Of a stretch of 33,158 bases of DNA, positions 9,731-20,000 are shown piece after piece (within the stretch, counting starts at the first letter, position 1; each line of letters starts with the position of its first letter). The position numbers and the translations under genes were made by a program. This DNA comes from a virus. The stretch lies in IMG/VR virus record IMGVR_UViG_3300035198_000100, positions 1 to 33,158 of that record; one strand, 5' to 3'. The notes beneath the pieces are model-generated. The model ran no database searches. It was not told the origin of the DNA and saw nothing but the letters and a program-made list of their open reading frames with translations.

Positions 9731-11731
9731 ATGACAGCACCAAATAATAGAGAGTGGAATAAATTACCGGCACAAATGGTCCCAACTACATACCCACAAT
9801 ATTTGGGCAAATTAAAATGTTCTTGTCCTGCTGGGGCGCTGTTACAGCCGGCCTCACTGCCAAGCGCCACACTTAATTTGGGAGATATAATTGCAGATCA
9901 AGCAAGAATCCTCTCAACTTTTACCTCTATGTATGGTTTAATAACAACAATATTAAAAATGATTGCTTGCATTATAGAGGTATTGTGCTGTCTAACAAAT
10001 CCATTTTGTTTAATATTTGCGATTATAAATTTATTTGGAACATGTTTGCCTGATTTTATGTTAATTTTTCCACAATTTGCTATTCCAGCAATTATAATTT
10101 GTGTAATAAAAATTATAATTGCTATTGTTCAATATATTCTTGAAGTCATTATCCCATTAATTCTTGAAATTATAGCAAATATAGAAATGTTGTATGAAAT
10201 GTTTGCTAATCAAAATGAAGATGCTATGGTAGCCATTGCTTTTAAAATTGTTTCTTTATTTAAAGAATTGCAGAATATTTTAGGAATATTAAGTGCTCTT
10301 ATATCTTTGTTTAATATGATAAAAGCACTTTTGTCAGCCGGCATAGCAATTCCTTGTGGCGGCAGCAGTAGTGGGGACCAATGTCCTACTGTAATGCAAC
10401 AATCATCTCTAACTGGATCAGATGGCATATTAACAGTAATATATTTTTCTGATGATTTATATAATTTTGGTTTATTTTTCTATTCTGCATCAAATAGATT
10501 AAATTTATTAACATTGCGAGATTTTTTCCCAGATGGCATTAATTATAATGAAGTTACTGATGTAGATAAATTATCATATTCAATTGAAATAGATGGAAAT
10601 ACTTATGCTGTAAAGAGCGTTGATAGTGGCGGCACGGCCTCATTGGGCGTAATGCCATCTAGTTATACTGTTGATGGATATTTAACAAATACCGATATAA
10701 ATGATGTGGCATTGCCAATATATCAGGCCAGAATGAGTGTTGGTTCTGATAGTTTTCAATCTTTATATGCTGGTTTAAGATATGTTTCTATACAAGATAC
10801 TAGAGGGTCTTCATATACGCAAAACAATGGAACTTGGAAAATACAAACAGTTTATGGATTAAAGGATATTTTAATTCAAAAATCTGATCCTGTGGAAACT
10901 TGGTCATATGGAGCCGCTTTAACTGATATTAGGTGGCAGTTGGTGGCAGCAGCGCCTTCGGCGGGAAGTAATAAAACATATAGTCTTTCAATTAATCATG
11001 ATATATTAGTAAAATATGATTTAATTAGTGTTGGCTGTCATCCAGCAGTTAAAGCGACTAAAGATGCATTAAATAATCGTTTTCCTTCTTATTTAATGAA
11101 TATGTCTTTGCCAGCGCTGCCAGATTTAGATGCCGTTATTGCGAATATAAATGCCTGCGTTAGTGCTGTGGTTCCAGCAAGTATAGACACTCAGTGGGTA
11201 TTGGACAACTATGCGTCTATAGCAGAAAATATTGGCGGTCTTCAAAATTGTATTGTAACTAATTTAACAAGTTTTCAAGATGATATGGTAAATTATGCTA
11301 AACAAATTTCTTATAGAGTTATGGATTATGAAAATAGTACAATTGTGGCGGCTCCAGAAATACAGCTAGTTGGAAATACTATAAATATTGTTGTTACGCC
11401 ATTAGACAGGAATTCTTCAAAGCTGGCATTAGGGCTGCCACCAGGAATTTTTGATGTAGCGATAAATACAAATGCGGGAATAATTTCATCTACATCTGAA
11501 GTGTTAGATGATTATGGGGCAACAACTGGAGAATTTATAGCAACATTAGATAGCTTATATCCAATTACAGCAAATATAAGTGCGACAATTGATGGATATG
11601 ATCTTGTAGAATTTGATGGATATGCTTTAAATACAAGATATATTGTTGCACAATTCATTACCTCTACTTATCAAAAGGGTCGCGATCCGGGCGCGTCTAT
11701 TGAGCCCCTTGGGTCTGGCAGGAGTGGCTAA
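9731..11731 (+). CDS. Membrane-segment-containing tail protein of unknown function
   Basis: 666 aa, good Shine-Dalgarno site (AAGGAG). Residues about 65-155 are almost unbroken Ile/Leu/Val/Phe/Ala, enough for three or four membrane helices. A second hydrophobic stretch lies at about 166-208. Ten cysteines fall in the first 220 residues (30, 32, 80, 86, 87, 93, 105, 124, 209, 218), among them CSCPAG and CC. The remainder (about 225-666) is beta-rich and soluble-looking and contains three DGY tripeptides, like the neighbouring adhesin genes. It sits between spike and wedge genes and overlaps the next gene by one base, so it is very probably a structural member of the operon. I do not recognise the family. 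A membrane-inserting role at DNA delivery or a baseplate chaperone are possibilities, not shown. Confidence 0.6.
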   Translation: MTAPNNREWNKLPAQMVPTTYPQYLGKLKCSCPAGALLQPASLPSATLNLGDIIADQARILSTFTSMYGLITTILKMIACIIEVLCCLTNPFCLIFAIINLFGTCLPDFMLIFPQFAIPAIIICVIKIIIAIVQYILEVIIPLILEIIANIEMLYEMFANQNEDAMVAIAFKIVSLFKELQNILGILSALISLFNMIKALLSAGIAIPCGGSSSGDQCPTVMQQSSLTGSDGILTVIYFSDDLYNFGLFFYSASNRLNLLTLRDFFPDGINYNEVTDVDKLSYSIEIDGNTYAVKSVDSGGTASLGVMPSSYTVDGYLTNTDINDVALPIYQARMSVGSDSFQSLYAGLRYVSIQDTRGSSYTQNNGTWKIQTVYGLKDILIQKSDPVETWSYGAALTDIRWQLVAAAPSAGSNKTYSLSINHDILVKYDLISVGCHPAVKATKDALNNRFPSYLMNMSLPALPDLDAVIANINACVSAVVPASIDTQWVLDNYASIAENIGGLQNCIVTNLTSFQDDMVNYAKQISYRVMDYENSTIVAAPEIQLVGNTINIVVTPLDRNSSKLALGLPPGIFDVAINTNAGIISSTSEVLDDYGATTGEFIATLDSLYPITANISATIDGYDLVEFDGYALNTRYIVAQFITSTYQKGRDPGASIEPLGSGRSG

Positions 11732-13377
11732 TGGTAAATAAAAATGATAATATTATAGCCCTTTCTCAATTTGATATTATTACTTTTGCCAAAAGTCTTA
11801 TGTCTGAAGTAGACAAAATAAGATCTTTTACATTAAAGTCTACTGATGACGCTACTCAACAGCAATATCAACAACCAATTGAAAGTCGTTTGAATGCTTT
11901 TTTTAGATTGGTCGGGCTTCCTATGTTTGTTAGTGTTGAGAAAAAAGATAAAAAAGGTAATTCAGGAACAGATTTATCTGGCGACAGGCAGCTTACTCCT
12001 GGATATGCCGGCAAAAAATTTGACAATTATATTATCACTAATTCTGCTAAAGAAGCGGCGGCGGGCTCGGCTAATTTAGCAAAAGCCTTACAAGAGCGAG
12101 AGGGTAAATTACTAAGTCGAGAATCTAAAATAGGCACTGATGAAATGAATAAATTTATGACAAAGGCATTAAAAAGTGCAATTGCCATACAGCCAAATAT
12201 TCCTAATGAAGAAAAATCTATTAAAGGTGGAATTGTTGGTCAAAATAAAGATTTTGAAAGAGAAGTATATAAATCATTATTTCCATTAATAACTGCATAT
12301 GTCCCAAATGGCATATCTCCAGTTAAAAATGAAACGGCCAGACCATTTTTACAATATGTTGTAGACCAGATGCCTGATAATGAAACTATGTTGCCAAAAC
12401 CATTTATAGAAACTGTTATTAGAATTCGATTAATTAGCGCTTCGAATGCTGGAAACACTAAGGAAGGAGCTAAAAATATAAATTTTGCAGAAGTGGTAAA
12501 AAAAGCCATTGGAGAAGAAAAATATAATACATTATCTAGTAATGATAAAGATGTATTGGCGGCGATAAGAGGGGAAGGTGCGCTGGAATCTATTATAATA
12601 ACTAAATTATTATCATCACTTAGTCAATTGGCTAAAAAACAATATGATTTACAAAAAGCTCAAGAGCAATATTTTCAGCAATCAAATTATACAATTTCTA
12701 TTAAGACAGAATCAGGAAAACAAAGTGTTTTTGGAAAGAGAGCAGAGGTATCTTCGGACCTTGTACTTAAACCAGATTCTAAATATGGACAAAAATTACA
12801 ATTGTTGTATGAAAGAAAAGCTAGAGAAGAGGCTTTACAGTCATTATTGCCGACCCAAGATAGTATTTATACGAATGATCCAAATACCACACAGAATACT
12901 GCTTTTATGAGCCTAACTAATCCATTTTCTAGTTTAATTTCTTATAATTTAGATGAAACTAATAAAGAAATCCAGCAATTAAAAAGTATTATAAATAAGG
13001 ATCTTCAAAAATTAGAAAAATTAAGAGTAGAATTAGATATGATGACAGGAGAGTTTATAGGCCTATCAATTCCAGATGTTATTTCAATCATAATAGGATT
13101 ATTTATTATAAAAAAACAATATCTTATTGCGTTATTAGATACTGAAGTTAGAGAGGAAATGGCTAAAGATGAGGTTTTAAAGGTTGTTATTTCTGAATTT
13201 AATAATTCAAATGAAAAAGATACAAAAACTGCTATTAAAAAATTACAAGAATCTGTGCAACTTGTATTTGATTTATTAAATGTTTTATTACAAAAAACTT
13301 CTAATAAAAACTTACGTTCCGGCACAGTGCGCAATAAGCCTAGAAAACCCAAACAAGAAAAACCATATGGGTCATAA
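11731..13377 (+). CDS. Hypothetical tail-operon protein with a hydrophobic helix and basic C-terminus
   Basis: 548 aa. The start overlaps the previous stop by one base (TAATG), implying reinitiation or coupling. The protein is mainly helical and Lys/Gln/Glu-rich. A helical segment lies near 405-440 (EIQQLKSIINKDLQKLEKLR). One clear hydrophobic segment (about 447-472, VISIIIGLFIIKKQYLIALL) could be a membrane helix. The last 25 residues are strongly basic (NKPRKPKQEK). I do not recognise a family. It follows the other hydrophobic protein of this operon, and together they stand between spike and wedge genes. They could form a pair acting at the membrane or in baseplate assembly, but this is inference from position. 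The antisense frame over its end is a shadow. Confidence 0.6.
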   Translation: MVNKNDNIIALSQFDIITFAKSLMSEVDKIRSFTLKSTDDATQQQYQQPIESRLNAFFRLVGLPMFVSVEKKDKKGNSGTDLSGDRQLTPGYAGKKFDNYIITNSAKEAAAGSANLAKALQEREGKLLSRESKIGTDEMNKFMTKALKSAIAIQPNIPNEEKSIKGGIVGQNKDFEREVYKSLFPLITAYVPNGISPVKNETARPFLQYVVDQMPDNETMLPKPFIETVIRIRLISASNAGNTKEGAKNINFAEVVKKAIGEEKYNTLSSNDKDVLAAIRGEGALESIIITKLLSSLSQLAKKQYDLQKAQEQYFQQSNYTISIKTESGKQSVFGKRAEVSSDLVLKPDSKYGQKLQLLYERKAREEALQSLLPTQDSIYTNDPNTTQNTAFMSLTNPFSSLISYNLDETNKEIQQLKSIINKDLQKLEKLRVELDMMTGEFIGLSIPDVISIIIGLFIIKKQYLIALLDTEVREEMAKDEVLKVVISEFNNSNEKDTKTAIKKLQESVQLVFDLLNVLLQKTSNKNLRSGTVRNKPRKPKQEKPYGS

Positions 13378-13389
13378 TTTGGAGGCACG

Positions 13390-13818
13390 ATGTCTTTTGA
13401 TTTAAAAATTGAAAATAATGATTTAATTATAAATCCTGATGGCTCTATACAAACTGTGAGAGATAATGAAAAATTAGAACAGGATATTATTAAAGCGCTA
13501 TTAACCACATTGGGGTCAAATAATTTTCATAAGTGGTATGGAAATTCTTTGGGCGCTTCTGTTATTGGGCAATCTATGAATGTTAATACTATAGCTACAG
13601 TCGCTGAAAGCGATATACAAAATACACTAAGCACTATAATGGCTTTGCAAAATATGCAGGCACGAACTCAATATGTGGCGGCTGGAGAAATTATAGCAGC
13701 AATAAGAAATATTTCTGTATTAAGAGATAATACAGATCCAAGACAATTTGAAATCACTGTTTCAGTTTTAACAAGGAAACTTAATATAGTGGAAACGACT
13801 TTTTCGTTGAGGATTTAA
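13390..13818 (+). CDS. Baseplate wedge protein, gp25/GpW family
   Basis: 142 aa with a strong Shine-Dalgarno site (GGAGG). It opens with beta residues (DLKIENNDLIINPDGSIQTV), then helix EKLEQDIIKALLTTLGSN, then WYGNSLGASVIG. This order (short beta start, the LxQDIxKxLLTxxG helix, a Y/WG-S-LG segment) and the length match the GpW/gp25 family, the sheath-nucleating wedge protein of contractile tails (T4 gp25, Mu gp46 types). The C-terminal half alternates strands ending in VETTFSLRI. It lies two bases before the baseplate J gene, the standard neighbour in myoviruses and contractile injection systems. Strong family match by pattern and context. Confidence 0.82.
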   Translation: MSFDLKIENNDLIINPDGSIQTVRDNEKLEQDIIKALLTTLGSNNFHKWYGNSLGASVIGQSMNVNTIATVAESDIQNTLSTIMALQNMQARTQYVAAGEIIAAIRNISVLRDNTDPRQFEITVSVLTRKLNIVETTFSLRI

Positions 13819-13820
13819 AA

Positions 13821-16800
13821 ATGACTACTTTTAAAAGTTTTAATAATATTGTACTTGATATGATAAATTATTTGCAACTAACACAGCCAAGTTTAGATGT
13901 TAAGCCTGGCGCCGTTTCAAGAGATTTATTTATTGATGCCCAGGCACAGCAAATATCTAATATTTATACAGAATTACAAAAAATATCAGCTTTACAATCT
14001 ATTTCAAATGTTAGTGGGCAAGATTTAGTTAATTACGCTTCTAATTTTGGAATTACAAAACAAACTGGAACTAAAGCAATAGGAAAGGCCGTTTTAACTT
14101 TAAAAACTGTAGATACAGATATAATTATTTCACAAAATTCTGTTATTAGAAATAGAAATGGTTTTCCTTTTTTAACAGTATCTACCACAACGATCACCAC
14201 TTCACAGGCAAATGCTTTAAGGGCGACAGCGACTAGATTTAGACAAGAATTAAATTCTGTTGGCATTACAGATGAATTTGCCATTGAAGTATCAGTACAG
14301 GCACAAAGTAATGGGAGTGCTGGAAATATTTCAGCATATTCTTTAGTTAGTCAGTCTGTGTCTGGCATAAGTAATGTAACTAATATATCACCTTTTACTG
14401 GTGGAACTGACGCAGAAAGTGATTCGTCATTTAGAACTAGAATTTTATCTACTTTTGCTGGCACAAATGTTGGAACTGCTGTCGGTTATAGAAGCACTAT
14501 ATTAAATCTTGCTGATGCCATAGATGCATTGGTTATTGAACCAGGAGACCCTTTAATGATCAGAGATGGGACTGATGTATCTACAGATTCTAATGGAAAT
14601 TTAATTGTAACACAGCCCGGCACTGGTGGTAAAATTGATATTTATGTAATGGGTGAAAATCCTCAGTCTGGCATAGATAGTTTTGTTTACTATGATCAAA
14701 GTGGGACTAATAATCCAGCAGATGCTGATAATTATTATATAATGGGACAAAGTAGCACTACGGCCAGTACAACTTTAACTTTAAATTCCCGTCGCGTTTC
14801 TACTTTAGCCGGAACAGCCTCTATCCCAAATCAACCCATATCAAATATTATTTCAGTAAGTGGGAGTTCATCTGGCCCTAATTTTATAGAGCAATATTTA
14901 GACACAGATGGAACTCTTAAAGGAAATTATAAACTTATAAAAGATACTGGTTCTGCCAGTGGAAGTTCATTTGGATTAGATAGATTTGCTTGGACATCGG
15001 ATAGAATTAATTTATTAGATGAGGCGAATACAAAAGGCGTATTTAATAGCATAGATTCTTTAGGATTTACAGATGTGTCGTTAATATCTGATATTATACA
15101 AGAAGTTCAGGTAATTAATGAAAATTCAACAGTTTCTGGGAGTAGTAGAAGTTATATTACTGTTAAACATTCTCCAATTAAAACAGTAAGTCGGGTTTTT
15201 AATACTACTACTGGTGAAAGATATACTATCGTGGATCAAAACCCTGATGGAACAGGAACTATAAATGAAACTGGTAGAATACAAATTAGCGGCAGAACAT
15301 TGCCAACAGTTAGTGACATTTTACAAGTAGATTATATTTGGTTATTTAATTATGATCAATATATTGATTTTGACAATTTTAATCCTAAAGATGATTTGGA
15401 CAGCGCTCAAGATTCTGTAGAATGGGGATATTCAAATTATATAAGAGATGAAGTCTCTGTGGCAATATTAGATGCATATAATAATTTAACAGTTACTACA
15501 ATATATCCAATAAGCAGAGTTTTATCTGTAAATACTTATGTATCTGAGACCGCTACCGTTTCTTCAACCAAAACTATAATAGTAAGTCAAACTATTAATA
15601 ATATTTATAATATTACAGATACAACTTTATCTGGTGGGCCAGAAATATATAATACAAAAACAGATGATGGAGATTTTTCAAATTTATTAATAATTTTACC
15701 AACAGACACGCTGGCACAGGCTGGAGATACAGTAATTGTAACATATAATTTAGATAATATTGCTACTTCAGATGATTATGACAGCGGGTTGTTTGTAAAT
15801 AATATGATTACAATACTTCCATACACAGCGGTGTCTTCTGGCACCACAGTAAAAGTAAATTATGTAGCTAATTTATCAAATATATTACCTTCTATTCAAG
15901 TGGCAACATTGCCTGTTTCTGGAAATACATTTAATTCATTTATAGAAGCGGATGGCTATCAACCAGTATTAAATACTTTTTCTGGAACTACTGTTGTGGC
16001 GAATCAAAGAAGGGCCCCTTCTAATTTAGAAGTGTCATTAACAAACATTCCAGTGTCTGGGGGTTCTATAAGAATTTCTGGAAATACATTTAACAAAATA
16101 GAGGGCGTTGTTACAATAACTACGGCAGATATAATAGATTTTAGTACATTAATAAAAACAAAAGAAGGGATTTCTAGAAATGCTACTTTGTCATCTAATA
16201 TTTCTATAGTTCGTGTTGCTCTTGTGCAAAAAGTTACTTTAAATGTAAGTGCGGAAGTGTCAAATATTATATATATTTATGATTTAACAAATTATTCTTT
16301 ATATACTAATATTTGGGATAAAGCGAATGCATTAGAAAATACATCATTATCGCAAACACAAATGGCATTATCTCAAACAAGTTATAATACAGAATCGGCT
16401 CTTACTACTGGAACAAAATTGCAAGTTATATTTTATTATGTAAAAATAAATGATTATGAAGATTTATATTTTTCTCGTAGTGGAAGATTAATTACTAACA
16501 AAAAATTTGGCTATGTGTCATCAATTAATAGACTGTCTGGATTGCAAGATTCTGGTGGAACTATTTCGGGAAACATACAAATTGATAATTTTAATCAGCC
16601 GAAACAAAATGAAACGTATTTAACAGATTACGAATATACGGCGCCAAAAGAAAATGAAAGAATAACAATAAATTATGAATATAATAAATTAATTACTGAT
16701 GCTACAGAGGCAATCGAAGATAAAAGACCAATTACCGCTGATGTCTTGGTTAAAGCCGCTGTTAAAATAGAATTAGATGTAACTGCTAATATTGTTATTA

Positions 16801-17063
16801 GTAGTGATTTTCAAAATCAATCTAGTACAGTCATCCAAGATGTTGCTGACAACATTACGTCTACCTTAACTGCTACGGCTTTAGGAACAATTTTAGATGC
16901 ATCTGACATTATAAATAATATTTATAATGTTGCGGGAGTGGATAGAGTTAATATAATAAGATTTAATAAACACAATATTTCTGGAACCAAATTAAGTCTC
17001 TCCGCTCAAAAGAATGAATATTTTGCTCCTGGAACCGTATCTGCTGTGGCCGAGGAACGATAA
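13821..17063 (+). CDS. Baseplate J-like wedge protein (gp6/gpJ family), enlarged
   Basis: 1080 aa, Shine-Dalgarno GAGGA. Residues 20-60 (LTQPSLDVKPGAVSRDLFID and a helix) are the baseplate J N-terminal signature. SGQDLVNYASNFGI (65-78), SVQAQSNGSAGNI (158-170) and FTGGTDAESDSSFRTRI (192-208) complete the core. The C-terminus has VAGVDRVNIIRF, also usual for the family. T4 gp6 is about 660 aa and gpJ about 300, so a large beta-rich part (about 280-950) has been inserted; it contains repeated strand-turn patterns and resembles adhesin-type domains. Gp6/gpJ proteins dimerise to form the baseplate ring and respond to the host signal that triggers sheath contraction. The family call is firm; the insert is unassigned. 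Confidence 0.85.
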   Translation: MTTFKSFNNIVLDMINYLQLTQPSLDVKPGAVSRDLFIDAQAQQISNIYTELQKISALQSISNVSGQDLVNYASNFGITKQTGTKAIGKAVLTLKTVDTDIIISQNSVIRNRNGFPFLTVSTTTITTSQANALRATATRFRQELNSVGITDEFAIEVSVQAQSNGSAGNISAYSLVSQSVSGISNVTNISPFTGGTDAESDSSFRTRILSTFAGTNVGTAVGYRSTILNLADAIDALVIEPGDPLMIRDGTDVSTDSNGNLIVTQPGTGGKIDIYVMGENPQSGIDSFVYYDQSGTNNPADADNYYIMGQSSTTASTTLTLNSRRVSTLAGTASIPNQPISNIISVSGSSSGPNFIEQYLDTDGTLKGNYKLIKDTGSASGSSFGLDRFAWTSDRINLLDEANTKGVFNSIDSLGFTDVSLISDIIQEVQVINENSTVSGSSRSYITVKHSPIKTVSRVFNTTTGERYTIVDQNPDGTGTINETGRIQISGRTLPTVSDILQVDYIWLFNYDQYIDFDNFNPKDDLDSAQDSVEWGYSNYIRDEVSVAILDAYNNLTVTTIYPISRVLSVNTYVSETATVSSTKTIIVSQTINNIYNITDTTLSGGPEIYNTKTDDGDFSNLLIILPTDTLAQAGDTVIVTYNLDNIATSDDYDSGLFVNNMITILPYTAVSSGTTVKVNYVANLSNILPSIQVATLPVSGNTFNSFIEADGYQPVLNTFSGTTVVANQRRAPSNLEVSLTNIPVSGGSIRISGNTFNKIEGVVTITTADIIDFSTLIKTKEGISRNATLSSNISIVRVALVQKVTLNVSAEVSNIIYIYDLTNYSLYTNIWDKANALENTSLSQTQMALSQTSYNTESALTTGTKLQVIFYYVKINDYEDLYFSRSGRLITNKKFGYVSSINRLSGLQDSGGTISGNIQIDNFNQPKQNETYLTDYEYTAPKENERITINYEYNKLITDATEAIEDKRPITADVLVKAAVKIELDVTANIVISSDFQNQSSTVIQDVADNITSTLTATALGTILDASDIINNIYNVAGVDRVNIIRFNKHNISGTKLSLSAQKNEYFAPGTVSAVAEER
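17052..17056 (+). promoter_or_regulatory. Shine-Dalgarno site that fixes the start of the 2277-aa gene
   Basis: GAGGA lies eight bases before ATG 17065, inside the end of the baseplate J gene. An in-frame ATG 51 bases earlier (17014) has no such site and lies deep in the J gene, so 17065 is preferred. Confidence 0.7.
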
Positions 17064-17064
17064 A

Positions 17065-20000
17065 ATGGCGAGTTTTATTAGAATACAAAGATTAAGTGTA
17101 AAAAATAGTTATACTATAGAAGTATCTTTTACAACTAGTCTTGATAGCGATATTGGCATAGAAAATGTTACTGTTGAAAGCGCTCAAGGCGGCGGGTCTG
17201 GTTTGACTGTAACTTCTGTGTCTGTGTCTCAAAATATTTTAACTATTGCCGTTCGACCTATGGTCGATGGTAATTATTATAAATTAATTTTAGAATCTAC
17301 AACTAATTATACCATTAAAGGAATACATGGAGAAAGATTTTTAGAAGACGGCAAATCTAATATCGTATTTTTTGTTGGAAGTATTGAAGATAATGAAATA
17401 CGTGATACTATTTTATCTAACATATCTGATATATATAATAAAAATTCCGGTTCTTTAATTTTTGACAGTATTGCCAATATAGCAAAATCTATAGAAAAGG
17501 TTTCTCATTCAACAGGAGAAGTGTCAAGTGCTAATTATATTTCTATTGATATAACTGATGAGGCAATTACAAGAGGGTCTGGTCCATTTGATAGATTTGA
17601 GCACGAAGGAGTTTTTGAATTATTAAGAGTTGGGTCTACCATTACTGGGTCTGAAACAGAATCATCTATAAATTTTGATGAGTTTCCAACTGCTCCAGTT
17701 AGTTTACAACAAATATATGTATCAGAAGAGTTAGTTTCTAATTCTGTAAGTGGCAACAACAGTTTTTCCGGATTAACTATAACTTTATCAAAAGGTCCAA
17801 TAATTAAAATTACTTCTATAACACTAACGAGAGATGCTGTAATATATATATATGACATAGAACAATATCGATATGGTTTGAAAGAAAGCAAGTATGATCC
17901 TGATAATTCATATCAATATTTAACTTTAATTGATAACCAGTTAAAGTTAAATGAATCTGCGATTGGGGCATCATTTCCATTTCCTCAAGGAAGTGATACT
18001 TTTACTATTTCCTATTATTATAAAAAAACTGGTAGAGTAATTGGATCTGATTCTATATCTATTACATCTGATTTAAATATATATAGAGAAAGTTCTCCAG
18101 CAGTATCTACTTCATTTTTTCTAAATCATGCTCCAATAGTTAATAATATGGGAGAAATACCAACTCGCAATGGAATTACTTGGCTTGATCCTGCGCAGAA
18201 TTATGATGAAAATGAAAATCATCCTGCTTTTATTACTGAAATACAATATAATCAATTAAATTTGCCCAGCTTGCCTGGACAATATAGTGTTAACTATTCT
18301 ACTGGGCAAGTGTTTGTTTTTGGAGTTGACGGAACAGGAACTGATGGAACTACCACTGTTCCACCAGTTGCTACCTATATTTATCAACAAACATATCAAG
18401 AAGGATTAGATTATCGTTTTTATTCTGACATTAATGAAGTCGTTTCACTTCCAAATAGAGATTTACGTGACGAATTAGCAACAATATGGTTTAGTTATGA
18501 AGATACTTTTGCTGATGGAACAGATTTTAATTTTGCATCCCATATAGAAATTCTTAATGAAAGAGTAAATAATAATTTAATTGATACTATAGGAATTAAA
18601 ACAACAAATTATCCAATTAATGAAGTATTTAGAATTTATAATGAAACTACTGGAGAAATATATATTCCTACTCGTGTCAATGGAAATGAAGTATATTTTA
18701 ATGCCACCGTTCCACCAAATGTTGTTAATAAAGAAAGAGAAAGGGTTAAGTTTTTATTAGTAATACAATCACAATTAGTAATTACAGATAGAATTAATAT
18801 TGCTGCCAAATCTTTTATTGCTTTTAAAATAGAATTAGAAGATTCTGAAATAGGATCCTCTACAGAAAATTATATTGGGGTCAGCTTTAATAGTTCTTTA
18901 ATATTCTCTGATACAAATATTTTTATATACGAATATTTCTTTGACCCAGATGACAGCGTAGATGAAAATTTAGTTCGCCTAACTACAGTTGGCGATTACA
19001 TGACTGATTATGAAAATGGTATTGTTTATTTGGCAGCACTTTCTGCGGCAAGTACGGACATAGGAGATGCTACTTATAAAGTTTCAAAAATAGAAACAAG
19101 ATATAATCACATTATTCGCGCCAATGATGTGTATAGAAGTCCTAAAGTTGGGCAAATTTCAAAAACATATGCTGTAAATCAAGTGGCAGATACTACAATT
19201 GATCTAAGCGACTTAGAACAGGCTGGCGAACGAACTGTTAGAGATAATAATGGAGACTATGTTCCTATAGTTGTAGATGGAGGAGAAGTTGCGGTTAGAA
19301 ATGATGTATATTCTATTAATCACATATATCAAGTAACTGATTTACAAATTACCCACTCTCCTATTGATTTTTCAGATGGAGCTGAAATCTCTTCTTCTTC
19401 TGGAGACACTATAATTTTAAGTGATTCTGGGGCACTAATAATTGATGATGGCGATGGAAGTGGCTTACTAGTAAGTGTCGCTGGAACAAGATGTTATGTT
19501 GATGCAGAAAGATTATATGAATTATATAGTGGGAGTTTGGCACAATTAATTTCTGCCATTAATGCGGTAGATATTAATACTGGTGTAAACTATTATACAT
19601 ATGGAAGTGATGGATATGTAGATGCTACAACTAATAGAATTTATTTTCCCACTAGCGCTACCTCTTATGCATCTGGTAAAATGGTTGTTGCTCAATATAG
19701 GGCAGCATTAAGAGATGGCGCCGCCGTATTGGTTGACTATGTGTCTGGAGATATGTTTGTTGATTACTCTTATACTACAGATGAAATTTTAATTAATTAT
19801 GAATATGGAGATAATGTATTGGATTGGAGTATTTCTGATACATTAAATAAAGATGACATTTATTATGTTACTTATAGATATGGCGCATTAAGAACTGCAT
19901 TAAGAGATAATTTTGGTATTTTATCTGGATTAGAAGAATTATCTACAATTCCTGATAATCTTTCTAGAGAAACATATAGAGATGCAGTTTCTGGGGCACT

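Noticed and set aside
13005-13508. 167-aa open frame on the minus strand
   Set aside because: It lies fully opposite two well-supported + genes (the 548-aa protein and the gp25-like gene), has no recognisable motif and no partner on its strand.
17014-17064. Earlier ATG for the 2277-aa gene
   Set aside because: It lies inside the J gene without a ribosome site, while ATG 17065 has GAGGA eight bases upstream.
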